The notes: generated by a model not told the origin, from the sequence alone. A stretch of DNA of 64,000 nt from Lachnospiraceae bacterium UBA7202 (GCA_002490705.1 DKUO01000014.1:1-64000), one strand, 5' to 3'; shown: positions 16,166-24,730, numbered from the stretch's first letter. Translations and numbers: made by a program.

Positions 16166-17560
16166 TTGCAGGAACAAAATATTTTTTTAGAAAATGAAAT
16201 AGAAGCAAACAGGTATGCCGCCAAGTGTCTGGTGATATGCAGTTTTGTATGCGGGGCGGCATGGATTTTGACTTTGCTGCGTATTTTTACTATGCCCGTG
16301 GTAATCATGAATACGGCGATGCCGGTGATTATTCTCTGCTTTTGGACGCCTTATCTGTTGTGCCGGCTGACAGGGGACAACAGGAAATGGATGAAATATG
16401 CGGTGCTGTTTTGTTCCATTCTGGGGGTATTTATCCTTTCCAGTGCTATGCCAAAGCATGGGGTGCTGGTGTGGACACTGCCGCTTATGCTGAGCTGTCA
16501 TTACTATTCCAAAAAACTGACAATGATTACGCTGGTCACATCCCAGATTTTGTTTTCGGCCTCCATTTATATAGGGATGTATTTTGGAGAATGGGATCAG
16601 ATCCTGTTGGATGCGGCATACTATTCGGGGCCAAGGGTGGTAACGAGGCAGAATCTATATGACGCGACGGTGTTTTTTGTGCTGACCCGTGCGGCGGCCC
16701 TGTTGGGAATGTCATTCATATGTACTACGATGGCGGGAAGGACCAGGCGGCTTTTGGAACGGCAGGCAAAGGATAGTGAGGAGCGCCAGCGCATCGAAAC
16801 AGAATTGGACGTTGCCCAGCGGATTCAGGCGGATATGCTTCCCTGCATATTCCCGGCATTCCCGGAGCGCCCGGAGTTTGATATCTATGCTTCCATGGCG
16901 CCGGCAAGAGAAGTGGGAGGAGACTTTTATGACTTTTTTATGGTGGATGAGCGGCATCTTGCCATTGTGATAGCGGATGTGTCGGGAAAAGGAGTTCCCG
17001 CCGCCTTGTTTATGGTAATCGGCAAGACACTGATCAAAGACCGCACGAGGCCGGATACCGGGCTTGAGGAGGTATTTGCTCAGGTGAACGACCTGCTGTG
17101 CGATTCCAATCAGGAAGGGATGTTTATCACCGCTTTTGAAGGCGTTCTTGATCTTGTATCGGGAGAATTTTGTTTTGTGAACGCAGGGCATGAGATTCCT
17201 TTTGTTGCCAGGGATGGGGAACCTTTTGCACCCTATAAAGTAAAGCCGGGGTTTGTTCTTGCAGGCATGGAAAATATGAAGTATCAGTGCGGAAGTATTA
17301 TGCTTTCACCGGGAGATAAAATATTCCAATACACAGACGGCGTGACGGAAGCCACGAACAGTGAAGAGGAGCTATACGGAATGGTACGGCTGGAGGAGGT
17401 GTTGAAAATGAACACGGGAAAAAGCCCGGAGGAGTTATTGCCTGTCGTGAGAAGGGATATAGATGCTTTTGTGGGAAGCGCGCCGCAGTTTGATGATATT
17501 ACCATGCTGTGTGTGGAGTACAGGAAAAAGATGGCGGATATTCGGACGGGCACGGAATGA
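16166..17560 (+). CDS. Membrane PP2C (SpoIIE/RsbU-type) protein phosphatase
   Basis: 464 residues. Residues of about 20-190 contain five or six hydrophobic helices, a short linker (about 195-225) is coiled-coil-like (ERQRIETELDVAQRIQAD), and the rest is a PPM/SpoIIE catalytic domain. Metal-binding motifs are EVGGDFYDFF, IADVSGKGVPAALFM, YTDGVTEA and the terminal QFDDITMLCVEY. Such enzymes dephosphorylate anti-sigma antagonists (RsbV/SpoIIAA class) or other phosphoproteins in response to a membrane-sensed signal; no partner switch genes are adjacent. The start is TTG at 16166: AAGGAGG lies seven bases upstream and no ATG occurs before the first membrane helix. Coupled to merR. Confidence 0.88.
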   Translation: MQEQNIFLENEIEANRYAAKCLVICSFVCGAAWILTLLRIFTMPVVIMNTAMPVIILCFWTPYLLCRLTGDNRKWMKYAVLFCSILGVFILSSAMPKHGVLVWTLPLMLSCHYYSKKLTMITLVTSQILFSASIYIGMYFGEWDQILLDAAYYSGPRVVTRQNLYDATVFFVLTRAAALLGMSFICTTMAGRTRRLLERQAKDSEERQRIETELDVAQRIQADMLPCIFPAFPERPEFDIYASMAPAREVGGDFYDFFMVDERHLAIVIADVSGKGVPAALFMVIGKTLIKDRTRPDTGLEEVFAQVNDLLCDSNQEGMFITAFEGVLDLVSGEFCFVNAGHEIPFVARDGEPFAPYKVKPGFVLAGMENMKYQCGSIMLSPGDKIFQYTDGVTEATNSEEELYGMVRLEEVLKMNTGKSPEELLPVVRRDIDAFVGSAPQFDDITMLCVEYRKKMADIRTGTE

Positions 17561-17569
17561 AAAATATTG

Positions 17570-17618
17570 TTGACGTACAGAAAAATGTACGTTATGATTT
17601 ATGTACAGAAAAATGTAC
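17570..17618 (+). promoter_or_regulatory. yefM-yoeB promoter with two TGTAC palindromes
   Basis: TTGACG (17570-17575), 17-bp spacer, TATGAT (17593-17598). The 16-mer GTACAGAAAAATGTAC appears twice, at 17575-17590 (inside the spacer) and 17603-17618 (around the transcription start), 28 bp apart; each copy is an inverted repeat of GTACA/TGTAC. TGTACA-core palindromes are the known YefM-YoeB operator type, so this is a strong autoregulation site. Confidence 0.85.
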
Positions 17619-17642
17619 GCTGCGGTTGGGAGGTGCTTTATC

Positions 17643-17909
17643 ATGCTGGCGGTAAATTATACTAATCTTCGCGATAATATGAAAATGTATATGGATAAAG
17701 TAACGGATGATTATGAGACAATGATTGTTACGAGAAAAGATAATAAGAATGTGGTTATGATCTCGGAAGAAACCTATAACAATCTTATGGAAAATGTTTA
17801 TGTTATGGGAAATAAGGCAAATTATGATTGGTTGATGAAGGGGAAGGAACAGCTGGAGAAGGGGCAATTTTCCATTCACGAGCTGATTGAGGTAAAAGAT
17901 GATGAATAA
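17643..17909 (+). CDS. yefM: YefM/Phd-family antitoxin
   Basis: 88 residues. The N-terminus LAVNYTNLRDNMKMYMDKV with VTRKDNKNVVMISEETYNNLMEN is the Phd/YefM fold, which binds operator DNA; the charged C-terminal tail (residues about 60-88) would wrap the toxin. The ATG at 17643 follows GGGAGGTG; an in-frame ATG at 17601 lies inside the operator. The end overlaps the toxin gene by 11 bp. With its toxin it should repress the promoter at 17570. Confidence 0.92.
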   Translation: MLAVNYTNLRDNMKMYMDKVTDDYETMIVTRKDNKNVVMISEETYNNLMENVYVMGNKANYDWLMKGKEQLEKGQFSIHELIEVKDDE

Positions 17910-18165
17910 GGTATTTGCGGATACCGGTTGGGAAGATTATCTTTACTGGCAGACAGAAGATAAAAAAACCATAAAGAAGATCAATCAACTGATCAATGAC
18001 ATTGCCCGGAATGGAAATGAGGGATTGGGAAAGCCGGAGCCGTTAAGTGGTAATTTATCCGGATTTTGGAGCAGGCGCATCAATGATAAGGACAGATTGA
18101 TTTATAGAATAGATGATAACAATATATATATTCTTGCATGCCGGTATCATTATGGGGATAAATAG
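17899..18165 (+). CDS. yoeB: YoeB/Txe-family mRNA-interferase toxin
   Basis: 88 residues, the normal YoeB length. It contains KPEPLSGNLSGFWSRRI and, at the end, CRYHYGDK. The catalytic Glu, Arg and C-terminal His-Tyr of YoeB are all retained, so it is predicted to be an active ribosome-dependent endoribonuclease. Starts at ATG 17899 (a second ATG follows at 17902), overlapping yefM. The pair forms a complete type II toxin-antitoxin module heading an accessory stretch. Confidence 0.93.
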   Translation: MMNKVFADTGWEDYLYWQTEDKKTIKKINQLINDIARNGNEGLGKPEPLSGNLSGFWSRRINDKDRLIYRIDDNNIYILACRYHYGDK

Positions 18166-18190
18166 AATATGTAGAGGGAGGAGCGACATT

Positions 18191-18307
18191 ATGGCAACTA
18201 CCAATATAACAATGAGGATAGATGAGGTTCATCAGATGAAACAGAATCCGTCTATCGGAAAATCATATACAGATGTAGATGAAATGAGAAAGGAGTTGCT
18301 GGCATGA
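18191..18307 (+). pseudogene. RelB/DinJ antitoxin with internal deletion
   Basis: After a strong AGGGAGGAG site, ATG 18191 encodes 38 residues: MATTNITMRIDE, the RelB/DinJ ribbon-helix-helix start, is joined directly in frame to VHQMKQNPSIGKSYTDVDEM, the DinJ C-terminal end. About half of the usual 80-90 residues are missing, including most of the helices that build the dimer. No YafQ/RelE toxin follows: the next start (ATG 18304) stops after two codons. It is a toxin-antitoxin relic, although the short frame is still open and has a good ribosome site. Confidence 0.75.
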
Positions 18308-18327
18308 AATGACTGGCTTCTTTCTAA

Positions 18328-18579
18328 AGAAGTAGATATTCCATTTTTTTCACAACAAAGTCATTTATTGCTAAATGGGATGGAGATATTAAAGCGGGTG
18401 TAGATATTAGTAAGGTTACAGCAGAAGTACATGAATTATCAAAAGAGATAGTGGTGCATATTCCAAAAGCACAAATTTTATCTCATGAAATCAATGATGA
18501 AAGTATTGAAACGCTTATTAATACGGATGTAGTGAGAGAGCAAGAGTACACTATTACATTCCAAGAAATTGAAGAATAA
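18328..18579 (+). pseudogene. C-terminal fragment of a DUF4230-like protein
   Basis: An open frame without an ATG near its beginning encodes 83 residues including FIAKWDGDIKAGVDISKV and IVVHIPKAQILSHEIND, which resemble the core of DUF4230 proteins. The frame is closed upstream by TAA at 18325. The N-terminal part (normally including a membrane anchor) is gone, apparently cut off at the junction with the DinJ relic. The stop is 26 bp before the start of the unknown membrane protein, so the two may once have formed an operon. Family assignment is tentative. Confidence 0.55.
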
Positions 18580-18605
18580 TTAAAGGTATAGGTATAATTT
18601 TATAT

Positions 18606-19898
18606 ATGGATTACATAGGTATTGGACTTTGCATAGTAGCAATAATTGCAATTTGTATTGTGCTTTTTTTGAAATCCAGAGTAAATAAAAGTATTTATCT
18701 TACTACACCGGATAATTCTGGTGGAGAATTAGGCTTAGAATTGTCAGAGGCAGATAGTGCGCCAAATAAGTTGACAATTCAAATGGAAATGCTTCCGGTA
18801 GAAGCTATTACGAATGAAAATAAAATGATAGAGATAACGGATAGCAAAGTTTTGGCACATGTTAACAACCTGATTCCCGGTTTAGCGCAAGCAGGAAATG
18901 CGACCAATAACGCTATACAAGCTGTTCAAGGAAACGGAGAGGTGTTATATAGAGCAATAATTCCAAACGGTGCTAAGCTGACAGATTCTAAAGCAATGGA
19001 AGGGGCTGTCAGGGGCATTTATCATGGCGCTGATGGAATAAAGGGCCATGCGAATTTAGTAGCTGTTGAAGCGTCAAAAGATACAGCAATAGTAACCAAT
19101 ACGGTGGCTGCTGCTATGGGCGTTGCCTCTATGATTGTTGGACAGTATTACATGACGCAAATAAATGCTGAACTTGGTGTTATCAATGATGGAATATCGA
19201 AAATATCAGATTTTCAAGACAATGAATATCGAAGCCGAGTTTATTCTCTTGTTGCACATATTATGAAAATTGCAGATTATCAAACTGAAATTCTTGAAAA
19301 TGATGAGCTTCGATTATCAAAAATATCTCAACTTGATAGTCTTGAAGAAGAGTGTACGAAGTTGCTTGGACAGGCTGATTTGACACTTGCAGATTTCGCT
19401 AATAGAAATGACCTTGATTATTCGGAATATGAACAAGTATTAGAGGATGCTCAAAACTGGTTTATGTATCAGAAATCGTTATTAGAAGTTCTTTATAAGA
19501 TTGCAGACTTAAGGTATACTTTACATTTAGGCGCTGTTTCAAGAGGACAGTGTGGGGCGCTCCTGCTTACCTATACAAAACAGGTAGATGATACGCAGAT
19601 AAGATTAACAAATTGGCATCAAGCAACAACAGAACGACTAAAAATAGATATGATTGGAATTCGTCGAAAACGTAGTGGTATTGATGGTGTATTTCATTTT
19701 TTGCCTGGTTTGCTAAATGATGATCAGAATTTCCGTGCCATTGAAAAGAGGACAGCAGAAATGATAGCGGCTCAGACGTCTGGACATACTGACATTCAAG
19801 GTCAGAATACGACAGATTTGTATGCTGAGGATGTTCAACTTATTGCCAAAGGCGGTAAGATATATTATCTTCCGAAAAGTAAGGAAAAAAAAGTTTAG
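18606..19898 (+). CDS. Unknown membrane-anchored helical protein
   Basis: 430 residues, not recognised. Residues of about 4-24 form an N-terminal membrane helix; a second hydrophobic, Ala/Gly-rich segment lies around 158-180 (TNTVAAAMGVASMIVGQYYM). The remainder is acidic and helical, with SLEEECTKLLGQADLTLADF and later DDTQIRLTNWHQATTERL, consistent with a long helical bundle. The last 40 residues contain a possible SH3-like strand pair. No enzymatic motif is visible. AT-rich like the rest of this island. It directly follows the DUF4230 remnant, suggesting a former two-gene unit. The ribosome site is weak (AAAGG, about 20 bases upstream). Possible roles include phage defence or envelope stress, but nothing in the sequence settles this. 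Confidence 0.7.
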   Translation: MDYIGIGLCIVAIIAICIVLFLKSRVNKSIYLTTPDNSGGELGLELSEADSAPNKLTIQMEMLPVEAITNENKMIEITDSKVLAHVNNLIPGLAQAGNATNNAIQAVQGNGEVLYRAIIPNGAKLTDSKAMEGAVRGIYHGADGIKGHANLVAVEASKDTAIVTNTVAAAMGVASMIVGQYYMTQINAELGVINDGISKISDFQDNEYRSRVYSLVAHIMKIADYQTEILENDELRLSKISQLDSLEEECTKLLGQADLTLADFANRNDLDYSEYEQVLEDAQNWFMYQKSLLEVLYKIADLRYTLHLGAVSRGQCGALLLTYTKQVDDTQIRLTNWHQATTERLKIDMIGIRRKRSGIDGVFHFLPGLLNDDQNFRAIEKRTAEMIAAQTSGHTDIQGQNTTDLYAEDVQLIAKGGKIYYLPKSKEKKV

Positions 19899-19906
19899 TT
19901 TTTTTG

Positions 19907-19915
19907 TGTTATAAT
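19907..19915 (+). promoter_or_regulatory. Extended -10 promoter before aldo-keto reductase gene
   Basis: TGTTATAAT is an extended -10 element (TGn-TATAAT) 53 bp before the reductase ATG, with no recognisable -35. The position fits a short leader for the following gene. Confidence 0.45.
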
Positions 19916-19967
19916 GTTTTAAAGATTTAGGCAGTCACTATATAATTGATTTTGTAAAGGAGCAGCC

Positions 19968-20978
19968 ATGGCAGACGTATATGTAGCAAGTGACAAAAGA
20001 TATGACCGCATGAAATACAACCGTGTCGGCAAAAGCGGGCTGAAATTCCCCGCAGTATCCCTCGGCTTCTGGCATAATTTCGGAAGCAAGGATAACTATG
20101 ATACGATGAAGGCCATGTGCAGGACGGCCTTTGACGCGGGCATTACGCAGTTTGACCTGGCCAATAATTACGGCCCGGTTTACGGCAGTGCGGAGGAGAA
20201 CGCAGGCCGGATATTAAAGGAGGATTTTCGGCCCTACAGGGACGAGCTGGTGATTGCGACAAAAGCCGGATACGATATGTGGCCCGGCCCTTACGGGAAC
20301 TGGGGCAGTAAAAAATATCTGACTGCCAGCCTAGACCAGAGCCTGAAACGCTTGGGACTGGAATATGTGGATATTTTTTACCATCACCGAATGGACCCAG
20401 AAACGCCCTTAGAGGAATCCATGGAGGCGCTGGCGTCCATCGTGCGAAGCGGCAAGGCGTTATATGCAGGGATTTCCAATTACAATCAGGAATATACAGA
20501 AAAAGCGGTGGCTATCATGAAAGAACTGCATTGTCCGCTGATTGTCAATCAGAGACGCTATTCCATCTTTAACCGCGACATCGAGGAGGACGGTGTGAAG
20601 AAGTGCTGTAAGGCACAGGGGTTGGGGATTATCGCTTTCAGTCCGTTGGCGCAGGGGCTTTTGACGGACAAATATCTTCACGGTATCCCGGAGGACAGCC
20701 GGATTGCCAGAGACAACCGTTTCCTGAAAGCGGACGCGCTTACGCCGGGGAGGCTGGAACAGATAGGAAGGCTCAATGAAATAGCGACGGAACGCGGACA
20801 GACGCTTGCGCAGATGGCATTGTCGTGGATTTTGAAGGACGATGAGGTCTGTTCCGTATTGATCGGCGCTTCCAGACCGGAACAGATTCTGGAAAATATT
20901 TCGGTTGTGGAAAATACGGCGTTTACTGTTGAGGAGCTTCAAAAGATAGAAGAGATTGTCGGCAGCGCCGAAGCATAA
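19968..20978 (+). CDS. Aldo/keto reductase (L-glyceraldehyde-3-phosphate reductase type)
   Basis: NADPH-dependent carbonyl reductase, 336 residues. The AKR tetrad is visible: Asp and Tyr in FDLANNYGP, Lys in ATKAGYD, His in FYHHRMD. The N-terminal YNRVGKSGLKFPAVSLGFW and the GYDMWPGPYGNWGSKKYL segment resemble E. coli YghZ, an L-glyceraldehyde-3-phosphate reductase that detoxifies an aldehyde. The cofactor loop is LIGASRPEQI. Start ATG 19968 follows AAAGGAGC. It probably stands alone or with the following lysozyme gene, which starts 12 bp later. Confidence 0.9.
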   Translation: MADVYVASDKRYDRMKYNRVGKSGLKFPAVSLGFWHNFGSKDNYDTMKAMCRTAFDAGITQFDLANNYGPVYGSAEENAGRILKEDFRPYRDELVIATKAGYDMWPGPYGNWGSKKYLTASLDQSLKRLGLEYVDIFYHHRMDPETPLEESMEALASIVRSGKALYAGISNYNQEYTEKAVAIMKELHCPLIVNQRRYSIFNRDIEEDGVKKCCKAQGLGIIAFSPLAQGLLTDKYLHGIPEDSRIARDNRFLKADALTPGRLEQIGRLNEIATERGQTLAQMALSWILKDDEVCSVLIGASRPEQILENISVVENTAFTVEELQKIEEIVGSAEA

Positions 20979-20990
20979 CGGCAGGTGAGG

Positions 20991-23234
20991 ATGAAGAAAA
21001 ACAGAATTTACCGGGTATTGCTATCGGCGGCACTGATGCTGGCTGTCATAGGGATTCTCGTGGTCAGTAAAAAAATAAAGATTACGCCGCTGTTTGCCGG
21101 GAAATACGAGGTGACCGGCGTTGACGTGTCCCACTATCAGGGGAACATCGACTGGCCCGCACTGGCCAGGCAGAATTTGGATTTCGCGTTTATCAAGGCG
21201 ACGGAGGGAAGCGGACATATAGACGAATGCTTTCAGGAAAATTGGCAGGCGGCCGGTGAGACAGACCTTCTTATCGGCGCCTACCATTTTTTCAGTTTTG
21301 ACAGTGAGGGAAAAACACAGGCACAGTTCTATATAGATACCGTGGGCAGTTTGGATGGAAAATTGGCCCCTGCGGTGGATGTGGAGTTCTACGGGGATAA
21401 AAGCGGCGATCCGCCTCCGAAAGAAGAGGTCGTAAAACAGCTGCGGGAGCTGCTTGCGGCGCTGGAGGAGCAGTATCAGGTGAAGCCTGTGATCTATACC
21501 ACCTATCAGGCTTACCACCGCTATATAGAGAACGAATTGGAAGAATACCCGTTGTGGATCAGGAATGTCTATTATCAGCCGCTTTTGACGGCGAATGCAT
21601 GGACATTCTGGCAGTATACCGACACCGCTGTTTTGGAGGGCTATGAAGGCCCGGAAATCTATATTGACAGGAACGTGTTTCGCGGCACGAAGGAAGAACT
21701 GCGGAAGCTGACGGTATCGTGTGGGGAAGAGGAAGAAGAGGAAAAGAAGGAGATCATGCCGTTAGAGTATTGCAATTTGCTGTATGAGACGGAGCAGGTA
21801 AGGGTCTACTCTTATCTGGAGATGACTCCCACACTTTTTGTCGTAACGCCGGAGGGGGAAACGGTTTATCCGGTGAAGAATTTTTGGATGGATCAGGAAC
21901 AGGGAGTGCTCTGGGTGTTGGAAGAGGAAGAAAGTCCGAGAGTGCGGGAAATCAATCTCAATGCGGATCGCTTTCTGGAAGAGTCGGTGATCCTTGACAG
22001 GGACGGGCTGGAAGCTTTGCTTGCAGATACGTATGGGATTGTACGACAGGCGGATCAGGAGATTTTTGGCAATCTGCGCGTGAACTTATTTTGCCAGAAA
22101 GAAGAGGGGGAGCCTTTTTTAGGTGGAAGGGTTTCAGGCGTATTCGGAGAGCCGGGGCAGGAATATGAGATTGTGTATGAAATAGACAGGGAAAGCCGGG
22201 CGGTGAGCGCCAGAGGGTATCTTCAAGACCTTGCGATTGCACCGTTATTTCAGGAATTCCTGGTTCACAACCTGACCGTACTAAATCCCATGGGAAAGGA
22301 CGTGGAAGGGGGAGCGCTTGGCAGACAGTTTGCAGTTGTGAATCGCGAAAGTGGAGAGCAGGAGTTACTTTTTCGTTCGAGACAGGAAGAGGGCGAGGAA
22401 GGGATTTATATTCTGGCGCAGGAACAGGGAAAACTTGTCTGCCGGGATATTTTCATGCCAAATTTTGCAGATGATCCTGCAAATAGAAAGGAGGCACAGG
22501 CTTATCACATCGAGGAAGCCACATGGCTTGACTGCGCCTCGTTTTTTGAGATCCCCACAGAAAACTGCAAAGAATACAGAAGCCGGGAGGAGGTTTTTGC
22601 GGCGGTTGAAGAGGGTGATTTTTCGGTGGTGGAGAGGAAGCCTTTCGATCCGGAAAGACTGGCGGAAGAGCTGGAAATGGCATATGGAGACGGCATCAGC
22701 AGCAGGACAATAAGGTGTGATATCGACGGGGACGGCTTTGAAGAACTTTTGCTTTTGAACCAATATAAGGGTGAGGAGTGGGAACGGATCGATATTATTT
22801 TAGATTACAGAAACGGCGGGGCAGTCTGCCTTTATTATGACTGGTGTGATGGAATGGAATGGCTGCTTTTGGGAAAAGACAACAGGCTGGTTCATTGTTC
22901 ATGCAGTAACAGCAGCGATTGCACATATTACGGATTTCAGGAATGTACCTTAAATGCCAGAGGGATAAAGGAGATCGATTATATCGGAAACGGCGTGGAG
23001 GCCTGCAATGTGCATCAGCGTGGAGAAGGGGATCAGGGTTTTTGGTGGTGGAGCGGACAACAGCCCGAAATTACGGAGGAAGGCGTTTACTTCACCAGAA
23101 CATATAAAGAAAACACGGCGGAGGGCAGCAAAACAAAAAAGGAATTGATTTCCCGGGAAGAGTTTGCGGATGCCTTTACGGAACTGACGGGCGAGGAACG
23201 GATTTGGGATAAGATTATGACGGACGGGGAATAA
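20991..23234 (+). CDS. Membrane-anchored GH25 lysozyme with large unknown C-terminal region
   Basis: 747 residues. An N-terminal membrane anchor (about 8-26, without a lipobox) is followed by a GH25 muramidase domain (about 40-235) starting GVDVSHYQG (Asp45), with acidic pair Asp130/Glu132 in APAVDVEFYGD. The remaining about 500 residues are acidic and not recognised; they include RCDIDGDGFEELLLLNQY, an EF-hand/VCBS-like Asp-rich loop, and a ...DYRNGG..CLYYDW segment reminiscent of beta-propeller-type repeats. ATG 20991 is chosen over GTG 20985 because GGCAGG is better spaced. The stop codon region overlaps the tail of the convergent EFR1 gene by 20 bp. Likely acts in the cell wall at the outer membrane surface. 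Confidence 0.85.
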   Translation: MKKNRIYRVLLSAALMLAVIGILVVSKKIKITPLFAGKYEVTGVDVSHYQGNIDWPALARQNLDFAFIKATEGSGHIDECFQENWQAAGETDLLIGAYHFFSFDSEGKTQAQFYIDTVGSLDGKLAPAVDVEFYGDKSGDPPPKEEVVKQLRELLAALEEQYQVKPVIYTTYQAYHRYIENELEEYPLWIRNVYYQPLLTANAWTFWQYTDTAVLEGYEGPEIYIDRNVFRGTKEELRKLTVSCGEEEEEEKKEIMPLEYCNLLYETEQVRVYSYLEMTPTLFVVTPEGETVYPVKNFWMDQEQGVLWVLEEEESPRVREINLNADRFLEESVILDRDGLEALLADTYGIVRQADQEIFGNLRVNLFCQKEEGEPFLGGRVSGVFGEPGQEYEIVYEIDRESRAVSARGYLQDLAIAPLFQEFLVHNLTVLNPMGKDVEGGALGRQFAVVNRESGEQELLFRSRQEEGEEGIYILAQEQGKLVCRDIFMPNFADDPANRKEAQAYHIEEATWLDCASFFEIPTENCKEYRSREEVFAAVEEGDFSVVERKPFDPERLAEELEMAYGDGISSRTIRCDIDGDGFEELLLLNQYKGEEWERIDIILDYRNGGAVCLYYDWCDGMEWLLLGKDNRLVHCSCSNSSDCTYYGFQECTLNARGIKEIDYIGNGVEACNVHQRGEGDQGFWWWSGQQPEITEEGVYFTRTYKENTAEGSKTKKELISREEFADAFTELTGEERIWDKIMTDGE

Positions 23235-24063
23235 TAATTTGTTTGTCCGTGGACAGATCCGCCGCCTTGATAAACGGATTGTGATACCGTTTTCGTTTTT
23301 CCGGCAGACGTAGCAGCTTGGGAACGATGCCGTTTAACTGCCTGTAGGCTTCTGGCTTTGTGAATTGAATCGCCTTTGTCGGACAGTAAGCGACACAGGC
23401 ATTGCACCCATGACAGCGGTGGTTCCAGACAGGAATGTGTTTTTGTATGGTAATATTTTGGGTCGGGCATACTTTGGCACAGGTTTCACAGCCGATACAC
23501 CTTTCGTCTGTGTAAAAGCCCTTGTCATATTCCTGCTCGATGGCCATATAGGGAGCCATCAGTTTGGGGTATAATTTTCCGGTGAGCCATCCCATGGCAG
23601 GACAGGTTCTGTTTTTCCTTTCGGACAGTTCCCGGCCGATTCGGTCGATGCTTTTTTCCATATAGGGTATCATCAGTTTTTCCGGTGGAAACGGCGGGTA
23701 GGCGATACACTGGCTTGCAACACAGCGTAAAGCCATGCCGTAATTCAGGCGCGCCTTTTTTTGCAGCAAAATTTTTTCCATGGTTTCAAATGCTTTTCCG
23801 TGGATGGCGACATAGGTGGCAATCATAAAAATATAGGCGTCTGGGTTTACCTTCAGCTTCCCGACAAATTCTTTCATGGTTCCGGGCATATCCCACTCGT
23901 AGACAGGGCAGATGAAGCCGATTACGTCTGCGTTTTCGGCAGACGCGTTTTCCGGATTACATCGGACGGAAATAATTTCTGCACCTCCGATTTTTTCTGC
24001 AATTCTGACTGCCGTTCTCATGCTGTTTCCGGTTCCGCTGAAATAGTAAATGATATGTTTCAT
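23215..24063 (-). CDS. EFR1-family flavodoxin/ferredoxin
   Basis: A 282-residue two-domain redox protein. Residues 1 to about 140 are a flavodoxin fold with the FMN phosphate loop YFSGTGNSM. Residues of about 185-230 carry two 4Fe-4S motifs, CIGCETCAKVCP (189-200) and CHGCNACVAYCP (217-228). This arrangement is the EFR1 family common in anaerobic Clostridia, an electron carrier of mostly unknown partners. Divergent from the TetR gene, which is probably its regulator. Tail-to-tail overlap of 20 bp with the GH25 gene, and no terminator between them. Confidence 0.92.
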   Translation of the reverse strand: MKHIIYYFSGTGNSMRTAVRIAEKIGGAEIISVRCNPENASAENADVIGFICPVYEWDMPGTMKEFVGKLKVNPDAYIFMIATYVAIHGKAFETMEKILLQKKARLNYGMALRCVASQCIAYPPFPPEKLMIPYMEKSIDRIGRELSERKNRTCPAMGWLTGKLYPKLMAPYMAIEQEYDKGFYTDERCIGCETCAKVCPTQNITIQKHIPVWNHRCHGCNACVAYCPTKAIQFTKPEAYRQLNGIVPKLLRLPEKRKRYHNPFIKAADLSTDKQIIIPRPS

Positions 24064-24143
24064 GAAACTCTCCTTTTTTATGTCGGATACTTTCTAACAA
24101 TGGAAAGATTGCAGAACAGTCAAAAGAAAAACTGGTCGAGGCG

Positions 24144-24638
24144 TTGTTATCTGTGATGGAACAATACGATTATAGGGAAATTACCATTACACAGATTGCG
24201 CAGGAGGCGGGGCTTTCGCGGAAGACTTTTTACAGGCTGTTTAAAGAGAAGGAAGAAATGCTGTATTTTTTCTTTGAAAAGCTTTTTAACGAATATCAGA
24301 TGCAGGTGAAAGCAAGGCGGCCGGAACATTATTGGGATGTTGTGCAGTGTTATTTTGATTTTTGTGAAGAGCGGAAAGAATTGCTTTTTCTGTTAAGGCG
24401 GAACAATCTGCTCGGGGTTTTCTTTGAGGCTTCGTACCAGTATTCGTTTGCAGTTTTTTCCTATGTTCGTTCTGCGGAGACGGTGGATGTTTACGCCAGA
24501 TTTCTTCCGTATTTACTGGCCTACAGCGTGGGTGGGATGTACAGTATGGTTTTAAAATGGGTGGAAAGCAACATGGATATTCCGTCGGCCGTGTTGATTG
24601 AAAAACTGAAAAACGGGTTTGCGTCGCCTGATTTCTAA
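24144..24638 (+). CDS. TetR-family transcriptional regulator (start uncertain)
   Basis: The N-terminal helix-turn-helix reads ITITQIAQEAGLSRKTFYRLFKEKEEML; the rest is the helical ligand and dimer domain, followed by a TetR_C-like ending. TTG 24144 is the first canonical start, giving 164 residues, but the open frame upstream (GKIAEQSKEKLVEALL) reads like the normal first helix of a TetR protein. The true start may therefore be a rare codon such as ATT at 24108, or the start codon may have been lost. No good ribosome site is visible. Divergent from the EFR1 gene, so probably its repressor; the intergenic space is under 80 bp. Confidence 0.8.
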   Translation: MLSVMEQYDYREITITQIAQEAGLSRKTFYRLFKEKEEMLYFFFEKLFNEYQMQVKARRPEHYWDVVQCYFDFCEERKELLFLLRRNNLLGVFFEASYQYSFAVFSYVRSAETVDVYARFLPYLLAYSVGGMYSMVLKWVESNMDIPSAVLIEKLKNGFASPDF

Positions 24639-24730
24639 TTATTATGATTGTGCATTATTTTGTTCTGGGGTAAAATGTGTACAGATAAAATTTCCAATCA
24701 ATGGGGCACACAGTATTTGTCAATAACTTG

